Positions 23,756 to 33,614 of a stretch of 64,000 nucleotides of DNA are shown here, piece after piece. Every line of letters starts with the position of its first letter. The first letter of the stretch is position 1. The notes below the pieces were generated by a model, which saw only the letters and a program-made list of their open reading frames with translations, was not told where the DNA came from and made no database searches. The translations under genes and the position numbers were made by a program. Source of the DNA: Mucilaginibacter sp. (lineage in GTDB: Bacteria; Bacteroidota; Bacteroidia; Sphingobacteriales; Sphingobacteriaceae); assembly GCA_025352225.1 (NCBI GenBank), contig JANXTT010000054.1, positions 1-64,000 of the forward strand. The letters run 5' to 3'.

Positions 23756-24592
23756 ATGAAATCATTTATCCTTGTTTCTATAGTTTTTGCCAGTTTACTG
23801 TTAACAGCCTGTTTACATAGTAAGACCCACACGGTTATAACAGACAGTACCGCTAATCTAAAAGGTATTGCTAAGGCAGATACCTTTACCTATAATTACA
23901 AAACCATACGCGAACAGGCAAACAACGGCACAGATAAAAAGTGCATTGATTGCAGCTATGCTGAAATATCATACCCCGTTTTTGATAAAATGCCCATTTT
24001 AAATGATTCAATAACGCATCGCATTCTTAACTATAATGGGGTAGAGGCTGCTTTTAAAAATGCGAAAGACGTGCATGCTATCGCTACCAATTTCATCAAA
24101 TTTTATGAGAAGGAAAAAAAGAACGATCCAAAAGTAGAAGAGCCTTTTACATTGGATATGCGGGTTAAAGTATTAACCCAGGCTGCTGGTTTGATTGTAC
24201 TTGAAATCCGCGAAGAAAGCAATACGGGCGGTGTACACGGCAGCGAATGGTCAGATTTTGTAAATTGGAGCACCAATGCCGCCAAACCACTTTATCTAAA
24301 AGATATACTAATCAATGGATATGAGGCAAAACTCACCAAAATAGGTGAAAAAATCTTCCGCAAAAACGAGCAACTGAGTGATACAGCCTCTCTGGAACTA
24401 TCCTATTTTTTTAAGAACGATATCTTCGTATTAAACAACAATTTCTTCATTACACCTAAAGGTATAGCGTTTTATTATAACAATTACGAGATCAAATCAT
24501 ACGCGGCAGGCCCAACTACACTCCTTATCCCTTATACAGCCATTAAACAATTGCTTAGGCCCAATACCGTTATAACACAATATATCAAATAA
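23756..24592 (+). CDS. DUF4163/DUF3298 (RsiV-like) lipoprotein, copy 2
   Basis: 278 residues, signal with lipobox (LTAC), same domain order as the upstream gene. The paralogues share blocks such as RKNE, YFFK, FVLNNNF, ITP and the terminal NTVITQYIK, so they arose by tandem duplication and then diverged considerably. The gene lies 18 nt after copy 1 and 3 nt before aspartate kinase, so the whole group is probably one transcript. Confidence 0.85.
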   Translation: MKSFILVSIVFASLLLTACLHSKTHTVITDSTANLKGIAKADTFTYNYKTIREQANNGTDKKCIDCSYAEISYPVFDKMPILNDSITHRILNYNGVEAAFKNAKDVHAIATNFIKFYEKEKKNDPKVEEPFTLDMRVKVLTQAAGLIVLEIREESNTGGVHGSEWSDFVNWSTNAAKPLYLKDILINGYEAKLTKIGEKIFRKNEQLSDTASLELSYFFKNDIFVLNNNFFITPKGIAFYYNNYEIKSYAAGPTTLLIPYTAIKQLLRPNTVITQYIK

Positions 24593-24595
24593 TAC

Positions 24596-25852
24596 ATGCA
24601 GGTATTTAAATTTGGAGGCGCATCGGTTAAAGATGCTGCCGGTATCATCAACTTAACCCAGATAGTCCGTAACAACCTACAAGCCCCTTTGCTCATTGTT
24701 GTATCGGCTATGGGGAAAACCACCAACGCGCTTGAACAGCTAACTAATGCGTACGTTAACCAAACCGATGAAATAGCCACTATTTTTGATACAGTTAAGC
24801 AATACCATTATGCTATACTGCACGAACTTTTTGACCCATCGCATCCGGTTTTTAATGAGATCGCAAACACTTTCGTGGAAATTGAATGGATGATAGAGGA
24901 TGAGCCACAGGATGATTATGATTTTATTTATGACCAGATCGTATCTGTTGGCGAACTGGTATCAACCCGAATAGTTAACGCGTACCTCAATAAAGTTGGG
25001 ATAACATGTCAATGGCTTGATGCACGTGGCTATATCCACACCGACAATAACTATCGCGAGGGTATGGTAAACTGGCCTAAAACCACTCAAAGCATTCAGC
25101 AGGATTTACCGGCACTATTGCAAAAGAGCGTAGTTATTACCCCTGGGTTTGTAGGCGGCACATCCGAAAACTTTACCACCACACTAGGCCGAGAAGGCTC
25201 CGATTATACCGCTTCCATATTTGCAGCCTGCCTGCATGCAGTGTCGGTAACTATCTGGAAAGATGTACCCGGTGTACTAAATGCCGATCCAAAGCTATTT
25301 AAAGACACCGTAAAATACGACGAACTATCCTATGCCGAAGCCATTGAGATGACGTATTACGGTGCGAGCGTTATACACCCTAAAACTATTAAGCCGTTGC
25401 AAAACGCTAAAATACCCTTGTTGGTTAAACCCTTTTTACATCCCGAAGAGCCCGGTACAATTATCCGCGAAACAGATTACATCACTTTTACCACCCCGGT
25501 TATCATCGTTAAGCAGCAGCAAGTGTTGTTATCCATCTTCGCTAAAGATTATTCCTTTATTTCAGAAAATCACCTGCGGGATATTTTCGCCTTACTGGCC
25601 CAAAACCATATTAAAGTAAACATGATGCAAAATTCGGCATTAAGTTTTACCGTTTGCTTTGATCACGATCAGCAACGGTTTGATAAGATGATAGCTCCGT
25701 TAAAACAAAACTTCACCGTTAAATACAATAGCCACCTTACACTCATCACCGTAAGGCACCATAAACAAAAGCTGCTAAATGAACTAACCCACGGTAAAAC
25801 TGTGCTGTTAGAGCAAACCAGCCGCAATACGGTGCAACTGGTATTGAAGTAA
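24596..25852 (+). CDS. lysC: Aspartate kinase
   Basis: 418 residues, monofunctional. The N-terminal kinase domain begins VFKFGGASVKDAAG and contains TLGREGSDYTAS and KDVPGVLNADP. The C-terminal part (about 300-418) carries the ACT regulatory region. It phosphorylates aspartate at the start of the lysine, threonine and methionine pathway. No fused homoserine dehydrogenase is present. Feedback by lysine or threonine is likely but cannot be assigned from sequence. Confidence 0.92.
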   Translation: MQVFKFGGASVKDAAGIINLTQIVRNNLQAPLLIVVSAMGKTTNALEQLTNAYVNQTDEIATIFDTVKQYHYAILHELFDPSHPVFNEIANTFVEIEWMIEDEPQDDYDFIYDQIVSVGELVSTRIVNAYLNKVGITCQWLDARGYIHTDNNYREGMVNWPKTTQSIQQDLPALLQKSVVITPGFVGGTSENFTTTLGREGSDYTASIFAACLHAVSVTIWKDVPGVLNADPKLFKDTVKYDELSYAEAIEMTYYGASVIHPKTIKPLQNAKIPLLVKPFLHPEEPGTIIRETDYITFTTPVIIVKQQQVLLSIFAKDYSFISENHLRDIFALLAQNHIKVNMMQNSALSFTVCFDHDQQRFDKMIAPLKQNFTVKYNSHLTLITVRHHKQKLLNELTHGKTVLLEQTSRNTVQLVLK

Positions 25853-26051
25853 ACTGTGCAAAATTAGTAATCACAACTTTTTTCAGGACGTGACAATTTA
25901 TATGATACTAACAATAGACATAATTACTTAATTGGTATTGGTAGTTATTATCTATTAATCCAAGTGATAATACCGTTAAAATATTTCTATAATTTATTTA
26001 TAATATTATAGCGTAATTTACTAAAAGTAAAAATGTTGTTTTATAAGTAGT

Positions 26052-26069
26052 TAAGGTATTTATACCTTA
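26052..26069. promoter_or_regulatory. Palindrome upstream of amylase gene
   Basis: TAAGGTA-TTTA-TACCTTA, a perfect 7-bp inverted repeat, 60 nt before the GH13 start codon in a very AT-rich stretch. It could be an operator or a terminator for lysC; no T run follows directly. Confidence 0.4.
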
Positions 26070-26128
26070 GTATTTATTTTGAAAATTGCATTATTTTTTT
26101 TATTATTACGTTATTAAAACATATCGCT

Positions 26129-27451
26129 ATGGGTGTAATTTTGCAGGCATTTTACTGGGATTGCCCCCAGCACGAAAATCAGGAATTTGAGTGGTGGAAT
26201 TTTCTCAAAGATAAAATTCCCGCATTGAGCCAAGCTGGTTTTACTGCGCTATGGTTGCCGCCAATCAGTAAAGCAGCCGAGCAAAAATCCATGGGTTACG
26301 ACCCATATGATTATTATGACCTCGGTGATTTTGACCAGAAAGGTGGTGTTAAAACTTGGTTTGGTAACCAGGCAGAATTAACCGCATTAATTGCAGAAGC
26401 TCATAAACACCAGATTAACATGTATGCCGATATGGTGCTGAACCATAACAGCGGTGGCGAACTGGAGTTAAACCTACTGGATAATATTTCCAGGTACACC
26501 AAATATAACCCCGCAAGCGGTAAATTCCCAAGAAATTGGGAATGTTTTCATCCTTGTAAATATGAAACCACGGATGCCGGAGACTTTATGGGTATGCCCG
26601 ATCTTTGCCACCGCAACCCGGATGTTTACACAGCTTTCCTCGAATATGGCAGATGGTTGCTTGAAGATATAGGGATAGACGGTTTTCGTTTCGATTTTGT
26701 TAAAGGCTATGGTGCCTGGATGGTGCGTGCCATACAGGAAATGCGCGGGTTAAAAGGCAATTCGCAATTTAAACCCTTCGGCGTAGGTGAATGCTGGGAT
26801 AGCGACCGTAATATTTATGACTGGCTCGCTGAGGTCAATACCTGGAGCGACAATCCAATTGACGCGTTTGATTTTCCTTTACGCTACCGTTTAAAGGATT
26901 TATGCATGACTTATGGTTTCAGCCTAAAAACCTTAACAAAAGGAGGCACCTTGCTTACCGATGGCCTTCCTGGTACTGCGGTCACCTTTGTAGAAAATCA
27001 TGACGTAGTTCAAAATGATTCTATTGTAAGAGATAAAATGCTGGCTTATTCCTTTATACTAACTCATGAAGGTTATCCATGCGTTTTCTGGAAGGATTAT
27101 TTCAATTGGAACCTCGCTCTCCAAAATACGCCCAATGGTATAGCCGCGCTTATTAAGGTGCATGAGCATTATGCAGGCGGCAGCACTTCTGTTTTATATG
27201 TTGACGATGAGTTGTATATTATACAAAGAAATGGGTGGGGTAATCAGCCTGGGCTTATTTATGTATTAAATAATAGTGGCCAATGGAAGGGTACCTGGGT
27301 ACAAACCCAATGGGCTAATACCAACTTTGCGCCCGCCGCTTGGTGGAGCAATGGCAGTAATGCTGCACCACAACAAAAACAAACCAATCAATATAGCTGG
27401 TCAGATTTTTGGGCTCCTCCACGAGGATATGTTGTTTATATACCGCAATAG
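26129..27451 (+). CDS. GH13 alpha-amylase, intracellular
   Basis: 440 residues without a signal peptide. The four conserved GH13 regions are present: DMVLNH (101-106), GFRFDF with nucleophile D189, GVGECW with acid/base E221, and FVENHD with D292. A C-terminal beta domain with many Trp and Gly residues follows. It should hydrolyse alpha-1,4-glucans in the cytoplasm. No glycogen or maltose genes lie beside it. Confidence 0.9.
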   Translation: MGVILQAFYWDCPQHENQEFEWWNFLKDKIPALSQAGFTALWLPPISKAAEQKSMGYDPYDYYDLGDFDQKGGVKTWFGNQAELTALIAEAHKHQINMYADMVLNHNSGGELELNLLDNISRYTKYNPASGKFPRNWECFHPCKYETTDAGDFMGMPDLCHRNPDVYTAFLEYGRWLLEDIGIDGFRFDFVKGYGAWMVRAIQEMRGLKGNSQFKPFGVGECWDSDRNIYDWLAEVNTWSDNPIDAFDFPLRYRLKDLCMTYGFSLKTLTKGGTLLTDGLPGTAVTFVENHDVVQNDSIVRDKMLAYSFILTHEGYPCVFWKDYFNWNLALQNTPNGIAALIKVHEHYAGGSTSVLYVDDELYIIQRNGWGNQPGLIYVLNNSGQWKGTWVQTQWANTNFAPAAWWSNGSNAAPQQKQTNQYSWSDFWAPPRGYVVYIPQ

Positions 27452-27454
27452 ATA

Positions 27455-27595
27455 ATGAAAGATACTAAATCGCTGGTTCAGAAAGTTAAGCTACTTTTGA
27501 ATGATCCGTTTTGGAATCCAGACAGTAGTAGTCAATACGGGGGCATCAATAAAGCTATCAGTAATTTACCCTGTCCTCTTCAGGTCTTTTATTAA
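27455..27595 (+). CDS. Possible 46-residue peptide after the amylase
   Basis: A short frame starts 3 nt after the amylase stop and encodes MKDTKSLVQKVKLLLNDPFW and about 26 more residues. It overlaps the end of the convergent DUF3999-like gene by 38 nt. No family recognised; it may be a gene remnant or spurious. Confidence 0.25.
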   Translation: MKDTKSLVQKVKLLLNDPFWNPDSSSQYGGINKAISNLPCPLQVFY

Positions 27596-28799
27596 CCTCT
27601 TGCATCATTTTAAAGGTAAGCAATGCCAGTATACTGATAACCGTTATAATTATTATCCAAATTAACCATATGGGGATATGCGCGCTTTTTTCCGTTTCAG
27701 TTTTTTTATATAAAGGATTATTTGCGACATTGCCCGGGTTTATTTGCCTTAATTGTTGGCCCAGGCTATCTGTAAAAAACCTAAGATCGTAAACTGGCGC
27801 AGGGATTTTTTCATCACCCAACAAAATGTGGTACTGGTGCCCTTTTTCAAGGTAACTGATAAGTGATTGGTTAATTTGATAGCCAGCAACTGCTTTAACC
27901 ACAAGTGGAGGGTTGTCATCATTAATTATTTGCAATTCAATAATATTGGCCCGGGTTGAAAAATACAGATCAGAAGAACCTGCAGAAGTTAATATAGTAT
28001 CTATTATCAGATTGCGGGCTTTTTTGTCAACCTGATAAATGGCCACATTGCGTTTATAAAATTTTGACCCGCCTAAATCAATATGCAATTTATTGATTTG
28101 ATATTTAGCATTAAATGTTATTATAATACTGCTCAATTTAGCGCTGTCTTTTTGCGTAAAACGAATATCTGGCAACCTACTAAAACTTGGCTTAAGCAAT
28201 TGCTGGAGGTAGGTGCCCATATTTATTATTGATACAGCCTCCTTGTTTTTATGGTTTATTTGTATTTTAAAATAACGATAGCTACTGGCTGGGAAATTTA
28301 TCAATTGTTGGTAAACTCCATTTGAGCTTGAGCCTGCGTCTGCTAATTCAATATCTTCTTTAATCGCATACCACTTTTTCAAATCATCGCTTCCAGATAA
28401 ATTTACCATGCGTTGTACCGATGTATTACGCATGCTCAACCATAACTGGCTGATAGTTAAAATGCTTTTATTTTCTGCAATTAATGAGGTTACGCTATCT
28501 GTAATTGAAGAATGGTTCAAGCGTGGGAATACAATAAAGTATTGATTATTACATGGTAACTGGTTACCAAAAATATAAGGAATAAATTTTCCGCTTTGAT
28601 CGGATACCCTAATATCGGCAAAGTCGGGTCTGCAATTTGCAACTATTGACGGTTGTAAGTTAATACGATAAAATCCACTGGTATCTATCTTTTGTAGATT
28701 TGCCTGATACTTGAAATTTTGCTGGGCAAAAATGCCGGTAACAGTTAAAAATAAAATGAAAGTTAAAACCAGTTTGTTAAGGGTGTTTGATTGTCTCAT
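27558..28799 (-). CDS. DUF3999-like membrane-anchored protein
   Basis: 413 residues from the ATG chosen: a signal peptide (ending FAQQ), a long beta-rich extracytoplasmic region (about 30-370) and one C-terminal membrane helix (IPIWLIWIIIITVISILALL). Size, layout and its place immediately after a DUF2339 gene match DUF3999, which is known to pair with DUF2339. Function unknown; an envelope complex with DUF2339 is inferred. The start region overlaps the end of the DUF2339 gene. Confidence 0.75.
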   Translation of the reverse strand: MRQSNTLNKLVLTFILFLTVTGIFAQQNFKYQANLQKIDTSGFYRINLQPSIVANCRPDFADIRVSDQSGKFIPYIFGNQLPCNNQYFIVFPRLNHSSITDSVTSLIAENKSILTISQLWLSMRNTSVQRMVNLSGSDDLKKWYAIKEDIELADAGSSSNGVYQQLINFPASSYRYFKIQINHKNKEAVSIINMGTYLQQLLKPSFSRLPDIRFTQKDSAKLSSIIITFNAKYQINKLHIDLGGSKFYKRNVAIYQVDKKARNLIIDTILTSAGSSDLYFSTRANIIELQIINDDNPPLVVKAVAGYQINQSLISYLEKGHQYHILLGDEKIPAPVYDLRFFTDSLGQQLRQINPGNVANNPLYKKTETEKSAHIPIWLIWIIIITVISILALLTFKMMQEVNKRPEEDRVNY

Positions 28800-31218
28800 C
28801 TTCAACAATTATTTTTTTAACTTTTTGGTACATAAACGAAACAATTAGCAACAGTACACCCAAACAAAAGAAGGCCGCAATTTTACCCGCCGGCGGAATG
28901 TTTTGAATATCAAATGCAAATAGCTTAAACAACGTGATGGAAAATAGGGTTAAGGAGATAATTCGTAATGTGCTTACTTTATTACGCATACCCAGCCACA
29001 TCAGCGCAAATGATGCTAATCCCCATAATATGGGTAACCCTACTTTAATATAAACAGTTTGGATGCCCTCAATAAGGTTTGTTTTTGAGTAAAATATAAG
29101 GTTTGCAGCCAAACAAATTTCGAGGCTCAAAAATAAAACTATTCCGCCAGCTATTATCCAGGTGGCCGCTTTTTGAAACTCTTCTGGTATTTGATTTTTA
29201 GCTATTAAAATTAATTGGTAAAACAATAAGGCTACAAAAACAACACCCCACCAATGCGCTATAAAATGCATAGTTGATATTTTGTTTTGTGTAAGCATGT
29301 AGTATTGTACATTAAAAAACTGCGGAGTGAATAAAAAGTAGGTTACTATACAGATACTCAATAAGGCAGTACTTACCATCCAAGAGAGTTGGATGCCCGC
29401 AACCCTTTTTGAAAGGATATGGAAAATGTAAATGAACGCGGGTACATAAAGCATCAGGTATAAACTATTTAACTCTATGCCCGGGTAATGGTTTAAAAAT
29501 TGGTGATTGATCTCCAGTAAACCAGTTAGGAATAAAAGCAGAAACGCCGAATATTTGAATACACGGGCGTTAATATTAATATTATAAATCTCTTCAGACT
29601 CATCTTTACCCATCAAGACAGATAACAAATAAGAGCTTAAAGCTGTAAAAAACGTTGTTATAAAACCTTTATTGGCAATAATGGCAATGGTTTTTGTGGT
29701 GTCACTATAAATATTTATCCAATCTATCCATAAGCTTGTAATCATCGCACCCCATATAATTAACGAGGTAAGTTTCATTAACTTAATATTCGACTTTTGG
29801 TACAACCAATACAACAATACTGTTTCTGCCGCCCAAAACAAAGTAATGTTATGCCCGTGTAATTGTATTGGCGCGGTAAGTGATATAAACGTTAATGTGA
29901 TACCAATAAGTAAATAAAGGATATTGGTATCGACTTTTTTATTTTTGAATAGCAGGTAAGACAGTGCCAGGTTAATTACCCCCAAACTTGCAGAAAATAG
30001 CCCACGCCATTGCTCCATATGCATAACTGTGAACAGGTAAAGGCCAACTGCAAAGTATAATGCTGTATTGGTAAGCAGGATGGTAAAATCTGACGCGACG
30101 AATTTTTTATTCTCCCTTACGTTATTGGCCACATTTATTGAAAAGAATAACAGGTATAAAATACTGGCATATATAAACCCGGTAAAATAAGTTGGTGCGG
30201 TTAGCGTAAATAAAACCACCGAAAATACAATTACCGTTAACGCAAAAGCAGCAGCATTTAATATGCGCCATGATTTATTATAAGCTATAACCAATAAACC
30301 CGCGTTCAATATAATCAGATAAATAAATAGCGCATGATAGTTTGCATGATCGCCGCTTACTATAAATGGGCTTGATAAGCCACCTATTAACGCAATTATG
30401 GCAAGTTCCTGTTTGTCATAAAGCAAGGAGAGTACAACAGCAAAACTGGTAATAACGATAAGGATAATAAATGAAGTTGTTTGGTTAAATAAATGAAACT
30501 GATGATAAGCCAGGGTAATGGTAAAGTACAGAACAGCAAGCCCACCGCCTACTAAAACCGAGCTGAATGCCTTGTAGCTGTTACGGAGCTTATGCGCAAT
30601 ACCGATAAGTATCCCGGCGCAAAGTACGCCAATTCCTACGCGGCCAACCGGGCCTATCCAGTTGTTATCAATGGCGTATTTTACAAAAAAACCAATGGCT
30701 AAAACCAGGATGGCAATACCTATTTTATTAATGAGGTTCTCTCCAATAAATTTTTCCAGATCAGGGTAACGTTCAAAAAAAGATAGTTCAGGCTCAGATG
30801 GTTTGAAAGCGGGAGTTGGAGAGGTGCTACTAGTTCTTAGAGGCCTCCTGATGGTGGATAATGGGTCGGTAATAACCTCTTTATGGTGCTCAATGTTTTC
30901 AGGAAGCCAGGGTTTGGGCTCCTCTGGTATGCTTTGTTTCTCTTTTATATCATCAGCTACAATTATAGGTTTAGCTATCGGTTCATTAAATGGTTTAGGG
31001 GTTACAGGAACAGATTTACCATCCGGAATTTGTTTTATTAAATGCTGTAGGTCAATTATTCTGCGTTCCAGCGCATCTATATCCGGAATTTGTTTTATTA
31101 AATGCTGCAGGTCAATTATTCTGCGTTCCAGCGCATCTATTTTTTCATTATAACTGCTTTTATTTGTAATCAGTAAATAAATGATCAACACAAAAAGCAC
31201 TACATATAAAATATCCAT
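28777..31218 (-). CDS. DUF2339 polytopic membrane protein
   Basis: 813 residues: one N-terminal helix, a coiled-coil stretch, a Pro-rich linker (about 60-150), and then about two dozen membrane helices. LEKFIGENLINKIGIAILVL and VGRVGIGVLCAG are typical of DUF2339. The coiled coil contains a 20-residue unit repeated twice in tandem, encoded by a 60-bp duplication with one mismatch. The gene pairs with the DUF3999-like gene. Confidence 0.88.
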   Translation of the reverse strand: MDILYVVLFVLIIYLLITNKSSYNEKIDALERRIIDLQHLIKQIPDIDALERRIIDLQHLIKQIPDGKSVPVTPKPFNEPIAKPIIVADDIKEKQSIPEEPKPWLPENIEHHKEVITDPLSTIRRPLRTSSTSPTPAFKPSEPELSFFERYPDLEKFIGENLINKIGIAILVLAIGFFVKYAIDNNWIGPVGRVGIGVLCAGILIGIAHKLRNSYKAFSSVLVGGGLAVLYFTITLAYHQFHLFNQTTSFIILIVITSFAVVLSLLYDKQELAIIALIGGLSSPFIVSGDHANYHALFIYLIILNAGLLVIAYNKSWRILNAAAFALTVIVFSVVLFTLTAPTYFTGFIYASILYLLFFSINVANNVRENKKFVASDFTILLTNTALYFAVGLYLFTVMHMEQWRGLFSASLGVINLALSYLLFKNKKVDTNILYLLIGITLTFISLTAPIQLHGHNITLFWAAETVLLYWLYQKSNIKLMKLTSLIIWGAMITSLWIDWINIYSDTTKTIAIIANKGFITTFFTALSSYLLSVLMGKDESEEIYNININARVFKYSAFLLLFLTGLLEINHQFLNHYPGIELNSLYLMLYVPAFIYIFHILSKRVAGIQLSWMVSTALLSICIVTYFLFTPQFFNVQYYMLTQNKISTMHFIAHWWGVVFVALLFYQLILIAKNQIPEEFQKAATWIIAGGIVLFLSLEICLAANLIFYSKTNLIEGIQTVYIKVGLPILWGLASFALMWLGMRNKVSTLRIISLTLFSITLFKLFAFDIQNIPPAGKIAAFFCLGVLLLIVSFMYQKVKKIIVEDETIKHP
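31021..31140 (-). repeat. 60-bp tandem duplication inside DUF2339 gene
   Basis: Two adjacent 60-bp units (31021-31080 and 31081-31140) differ at a single base (T/C at position 28 of the unit). Each encodes the same 20 residues, beginning IDALERRIID in the coiled coil, so the frame is kept. Confidence 0.97.
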
Positions 31219-31330
31219 GGCTCGAAAAGGTTAGGTGATAAATATAAATGATATTTATCAATATCGCATAGGCAATAATACCCTTAAATAACAGGGTTTG
31301 GTAATTAACTTCAAGCTATAATAAATACTG

Positions 31331-31747
31331 TTATGATAAACGTTTCGAGTACGCCATTTTTAGTAATTTAATGGCGTATTCATTATCTTCTTTCCCTTTA
31401 ATATAAAAACTGATCCAGCCTGTATCTTTAAATATATGATGGTGTGCAATCTTCCCTTCTATCATTAATTGCGTTTTTGTTTTTTTGCTGAACCGTATAT
31501 CTAATATTCCATTGCTATGAATATGCCCCAATTCTTTACCATTACAGTTAAACTGAATGCCGCCGTATTTATGCAAACTAGTGTAAGTGCCTTTCCATAA
31601 TAAAACTTCAGTTTCTATATCATCCAGGCAATCAAGCATCTCCGAACCTATAATCAGCATCCAGATTTTTAACATGCTATCAAATACAAGTGCTAATAAG
31701 GGAACCGACTTAAGAAAGCCCAGATATTTTACAATAAAGTTGAACAC
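31331..31747 (-). CDS. DUF5519 (luciferase-domain) protein
   Basis: 138 residues. Residues about 35-135 match DUF5519: YGGIQFNCNGKELGHIHSNG, IRFSKKTK, and HHHIFKDTGWISFYI followed by a helix AIKLLKMAY. The short hydrophobic N-terminus may be a membrane anchor, or the true start may be internal. Last gene of the GbsR/MarR-led operon; 2 nt separate it from the SRPBCC gene. Confidence 0.8.
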   Translation of the reverse strand: MFNFIVKYLGFLKSVPLLALVFDSMLKIWMLIIGSEMLDCLDDIETEVLLWKGTYTSLHKYGGIQFNCNGKELGHIHSNGILDIRFSKKTKTQLMIEGKIAHHHIFKDTGWISFYIKGKEDNEYAIKLLKMAYSKRLS

Positions 31748-31749
31748 GG

Positions 31750-32664
31750 TTACTTTTTCTCGCTCAATTGTTTAATATGCTCCATAACCCGCAAATGCAC
31801 GTTTCTGGTAATGCTTTGCGCCCAAATATCATAGTACCAAACCGGGAATACGTATAACTTATACCAGCTGTTGCCAGTAAGCGTAGTAGTGCCATTGCCA
31901 TTATCTTTCAATAAAAACTGTCCGCGCTTAATGTCTATATGACCCATAATTTCCGGATCGCGCGGCTGGCCTATTATGTCAAATGTGAGGTCCTTGCCCT
32001 CATCGTACGTGGCTATTCTTTCATCAAACACATATCCGTTGCTAAAAATACACTTACGGCCAGCGCCTTTATAATTGCCCTCAACGGTTGATTCGATTGG
32101 GCTTGGCATGCCAACCTGAAAGAGCCAGAATTTATTGGGCTGTTCAATTCTTTTGAACGATACCACGTTTTTCCATACCTCGCTTGGCGGGGCATTAATA
32201 ATGATCTGGTCAGATACCATATTTACATACTCGTGGGTAGAAAATGAGTCGGTAATAAAAATGAATAACAGTAAAGTAACAATACTTACGTTTAACGTTG
32301 TATCGTTCTTTTTAAACATTGCCTTCCCTATAAACGCGCCGGCAATAATAAAACCAATTATAAGAGGGGATACAATAATGAGGCATATCATACCCTCTTT
32401 TAAAATTATTGAGCTAAGCAAAATTGCGATAATGCCATTATAGCAGGAGTACAAAGTCAACTTTCTTTGTTTAATAATGGTGTCTTTCCAAAACCAGGCA
32501 CTTATAATACCCATTAAAGTAGGTATAATTATAAATTCAGAAAATATAAATACGCCACTTGGATTTTGACCAACAAATAATTTACTGATACCAATTAATG
32601 TAAATGCGAAAACATTTGGTAAAATAAACCCCAATTCTTTGGAGTTAAATGGTTTTTTTATCAT
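31750..32664 (-). CDS. Membrane protein with C-terminal SRPBCC domain
   Basis: 304 residues: about four to five membrane helices (1-145), then a START/SRPBCC-type domain (about 150-300) with VSDQIIINAPPSEVWKNVVS. This domain usually binds hydrophobic ligands. The fusion of a helical membrane part to SRPBCC is known in Bacteroidota clusters with TIGR01777 proteins, but its ligand is unknown. Confidence 0.8.
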   Translation of the reverse strand: MIKKPFNSKELGFILPNVFAFTLIGISKLFVGQNPSGVFIFSEFIIIPTLMGIISAWFWKDTIIKQRKLTLYSCYNGIIAILLSSIILKEGMICLIIVSPLIIGFIIAGAFIGKAMFKKNDTTLNVSIVTLLLFIFITDSFSTHEYVNMVSDQIIINAPPSEVWKNVVSFKRIEQPNKFWLFQVGMPSPIESTVEGNYKGAGRKCIFSNGYVFDERIATYDEGKDLTFDIIGQPRDPEIMGHIDIKRGQFLLKDNGNGTTTLTGNSWYKLYVFPVWYYDIWAQSITRNVHLRVMEHIKQLSEKK

Positions 32665-32692
32665 TGAGTTTTAGGTTTAAGGTTGTATGATA

Positions 32693-33613
32693 TTAATTGA
32701 TCAAAATATTTTTTATAGCCTGCTCTGTTGTAGGAAATAGAAATGTAAAGCCAGAATCCGTTAGCCGCTTAGGTACAACCCATCTGCTTTTTAAAATAAG
32801 TTCGGTTTCTGTGCCGATAACTATGGCACCAATTTTAAGCAACCATGCCGGGGTCGGAAGGCCGAAACGGACATTGCAAGCTTCGCGGATGCAGGTCATA
32901 AACGCAACGTTTTTTATAGGTTGTGGTGCCGTGCAATTTAAAACGCCCTCTAGTTCAGTATGTTGTAGAAGCCACTCTGTGCAATTTGCTGCATCGTGTT
33001 CGTGCACCCATGACACGTATTGCTGGCCATTACCCTGCCTGCCACCCAAACCCAGCCTCACCAAATTCAGCAATCGCGGAAGTGCACCATCGGCCAGGCC
33101 AAGTACTATCCCCATGCGCAAAGCAATTTTACGGGTATGCGGTGTGCTCGCTTTAAAAAAAGTGTCTTCCCATTTACGGCATACTTCTATTGAAAACCCT
33201 TTGCCTATTTCTCCATTATACTCATCCTGTGGACGATCTTCGGCATGCCGGTACATAGTTGCCGATGTGATGTTGATCCAGAGCATTGGCGGATGCTCCA
33301 TTTTTTCAATCACTCTGCCTAAGAGTGCTGTGGGGATAATTCTGGATGCAAAGATCTCTTCTTTATTTTTCTCAGTATATCTGCAATTTACGTTTTTACC
33401 ACAAAGATTTATCAATAGTTCAGCACCTTCAATCGCTTTAACCCATTCACCCGGGGTGTTGCCATCCCAAATAAGTGTTTTTACATTTCCGTCTTCAGGC
33501 CGGTAAGTACGGCTCAAAATAATAATCTCTTGTGCAATAGCACGGTAATGGTTTAGCAGCACTTTACCGATGTAGCCATTGCCGCCTGCCAGTATAATTT
33601 TTTTGTATTTCAT
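32693..33613 (-). CDS. TIGR01777 family epimerase-like protein
   Basis: 306 residues, extended short-chain dehydrogenase fold. The NAD(P) motif is GGNGYIGKVLL at the N-terminus; LINLCGKNVNCRY, RMGIVLG and the C-terminal region with LLKIGAIVIGTETELILKSR are TIGR01777 signatures. The substrate is unknown. It is in the same operon as the DCC1-like protein, 1 nt after it. Confidence 0.9.
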   Translation of the reverse strand: MKYKKIILAGGNGYIGKVLLNHYRAIAQEIIILSRTYRPEDGNVKTLIWDGNTPGEWVKAIEGAELLINLCGKNVNCRYTEKNKEEIFASRIIPTALLGRVIEKMEHPPMLWINITSATMYRHAEDRPQDEYNGEIGKGFSIEVCRKWEDTFFKASTPHTRKIALRMGIVLGLADGALPRLLNLVRLGLGGRQGNGQQYVSWVHEHDAANCTEWLLQHTELEGVLNCTAPQPIKNVAFMTCIREACNVRFGLPTPAWLLKIGAIVIGTETELILKSRWVVPKRLTDSGFTFLFPTTEQAIKNILIN

Positions 33614-33614
33614 T

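Noticed and set aside
32697-33506. 269-codon plus-strand frame opposite the TIGR01777 gene
   Set aside because: It is antisense to a well-supported epimerase-like gene and encodes no recognisable domain.
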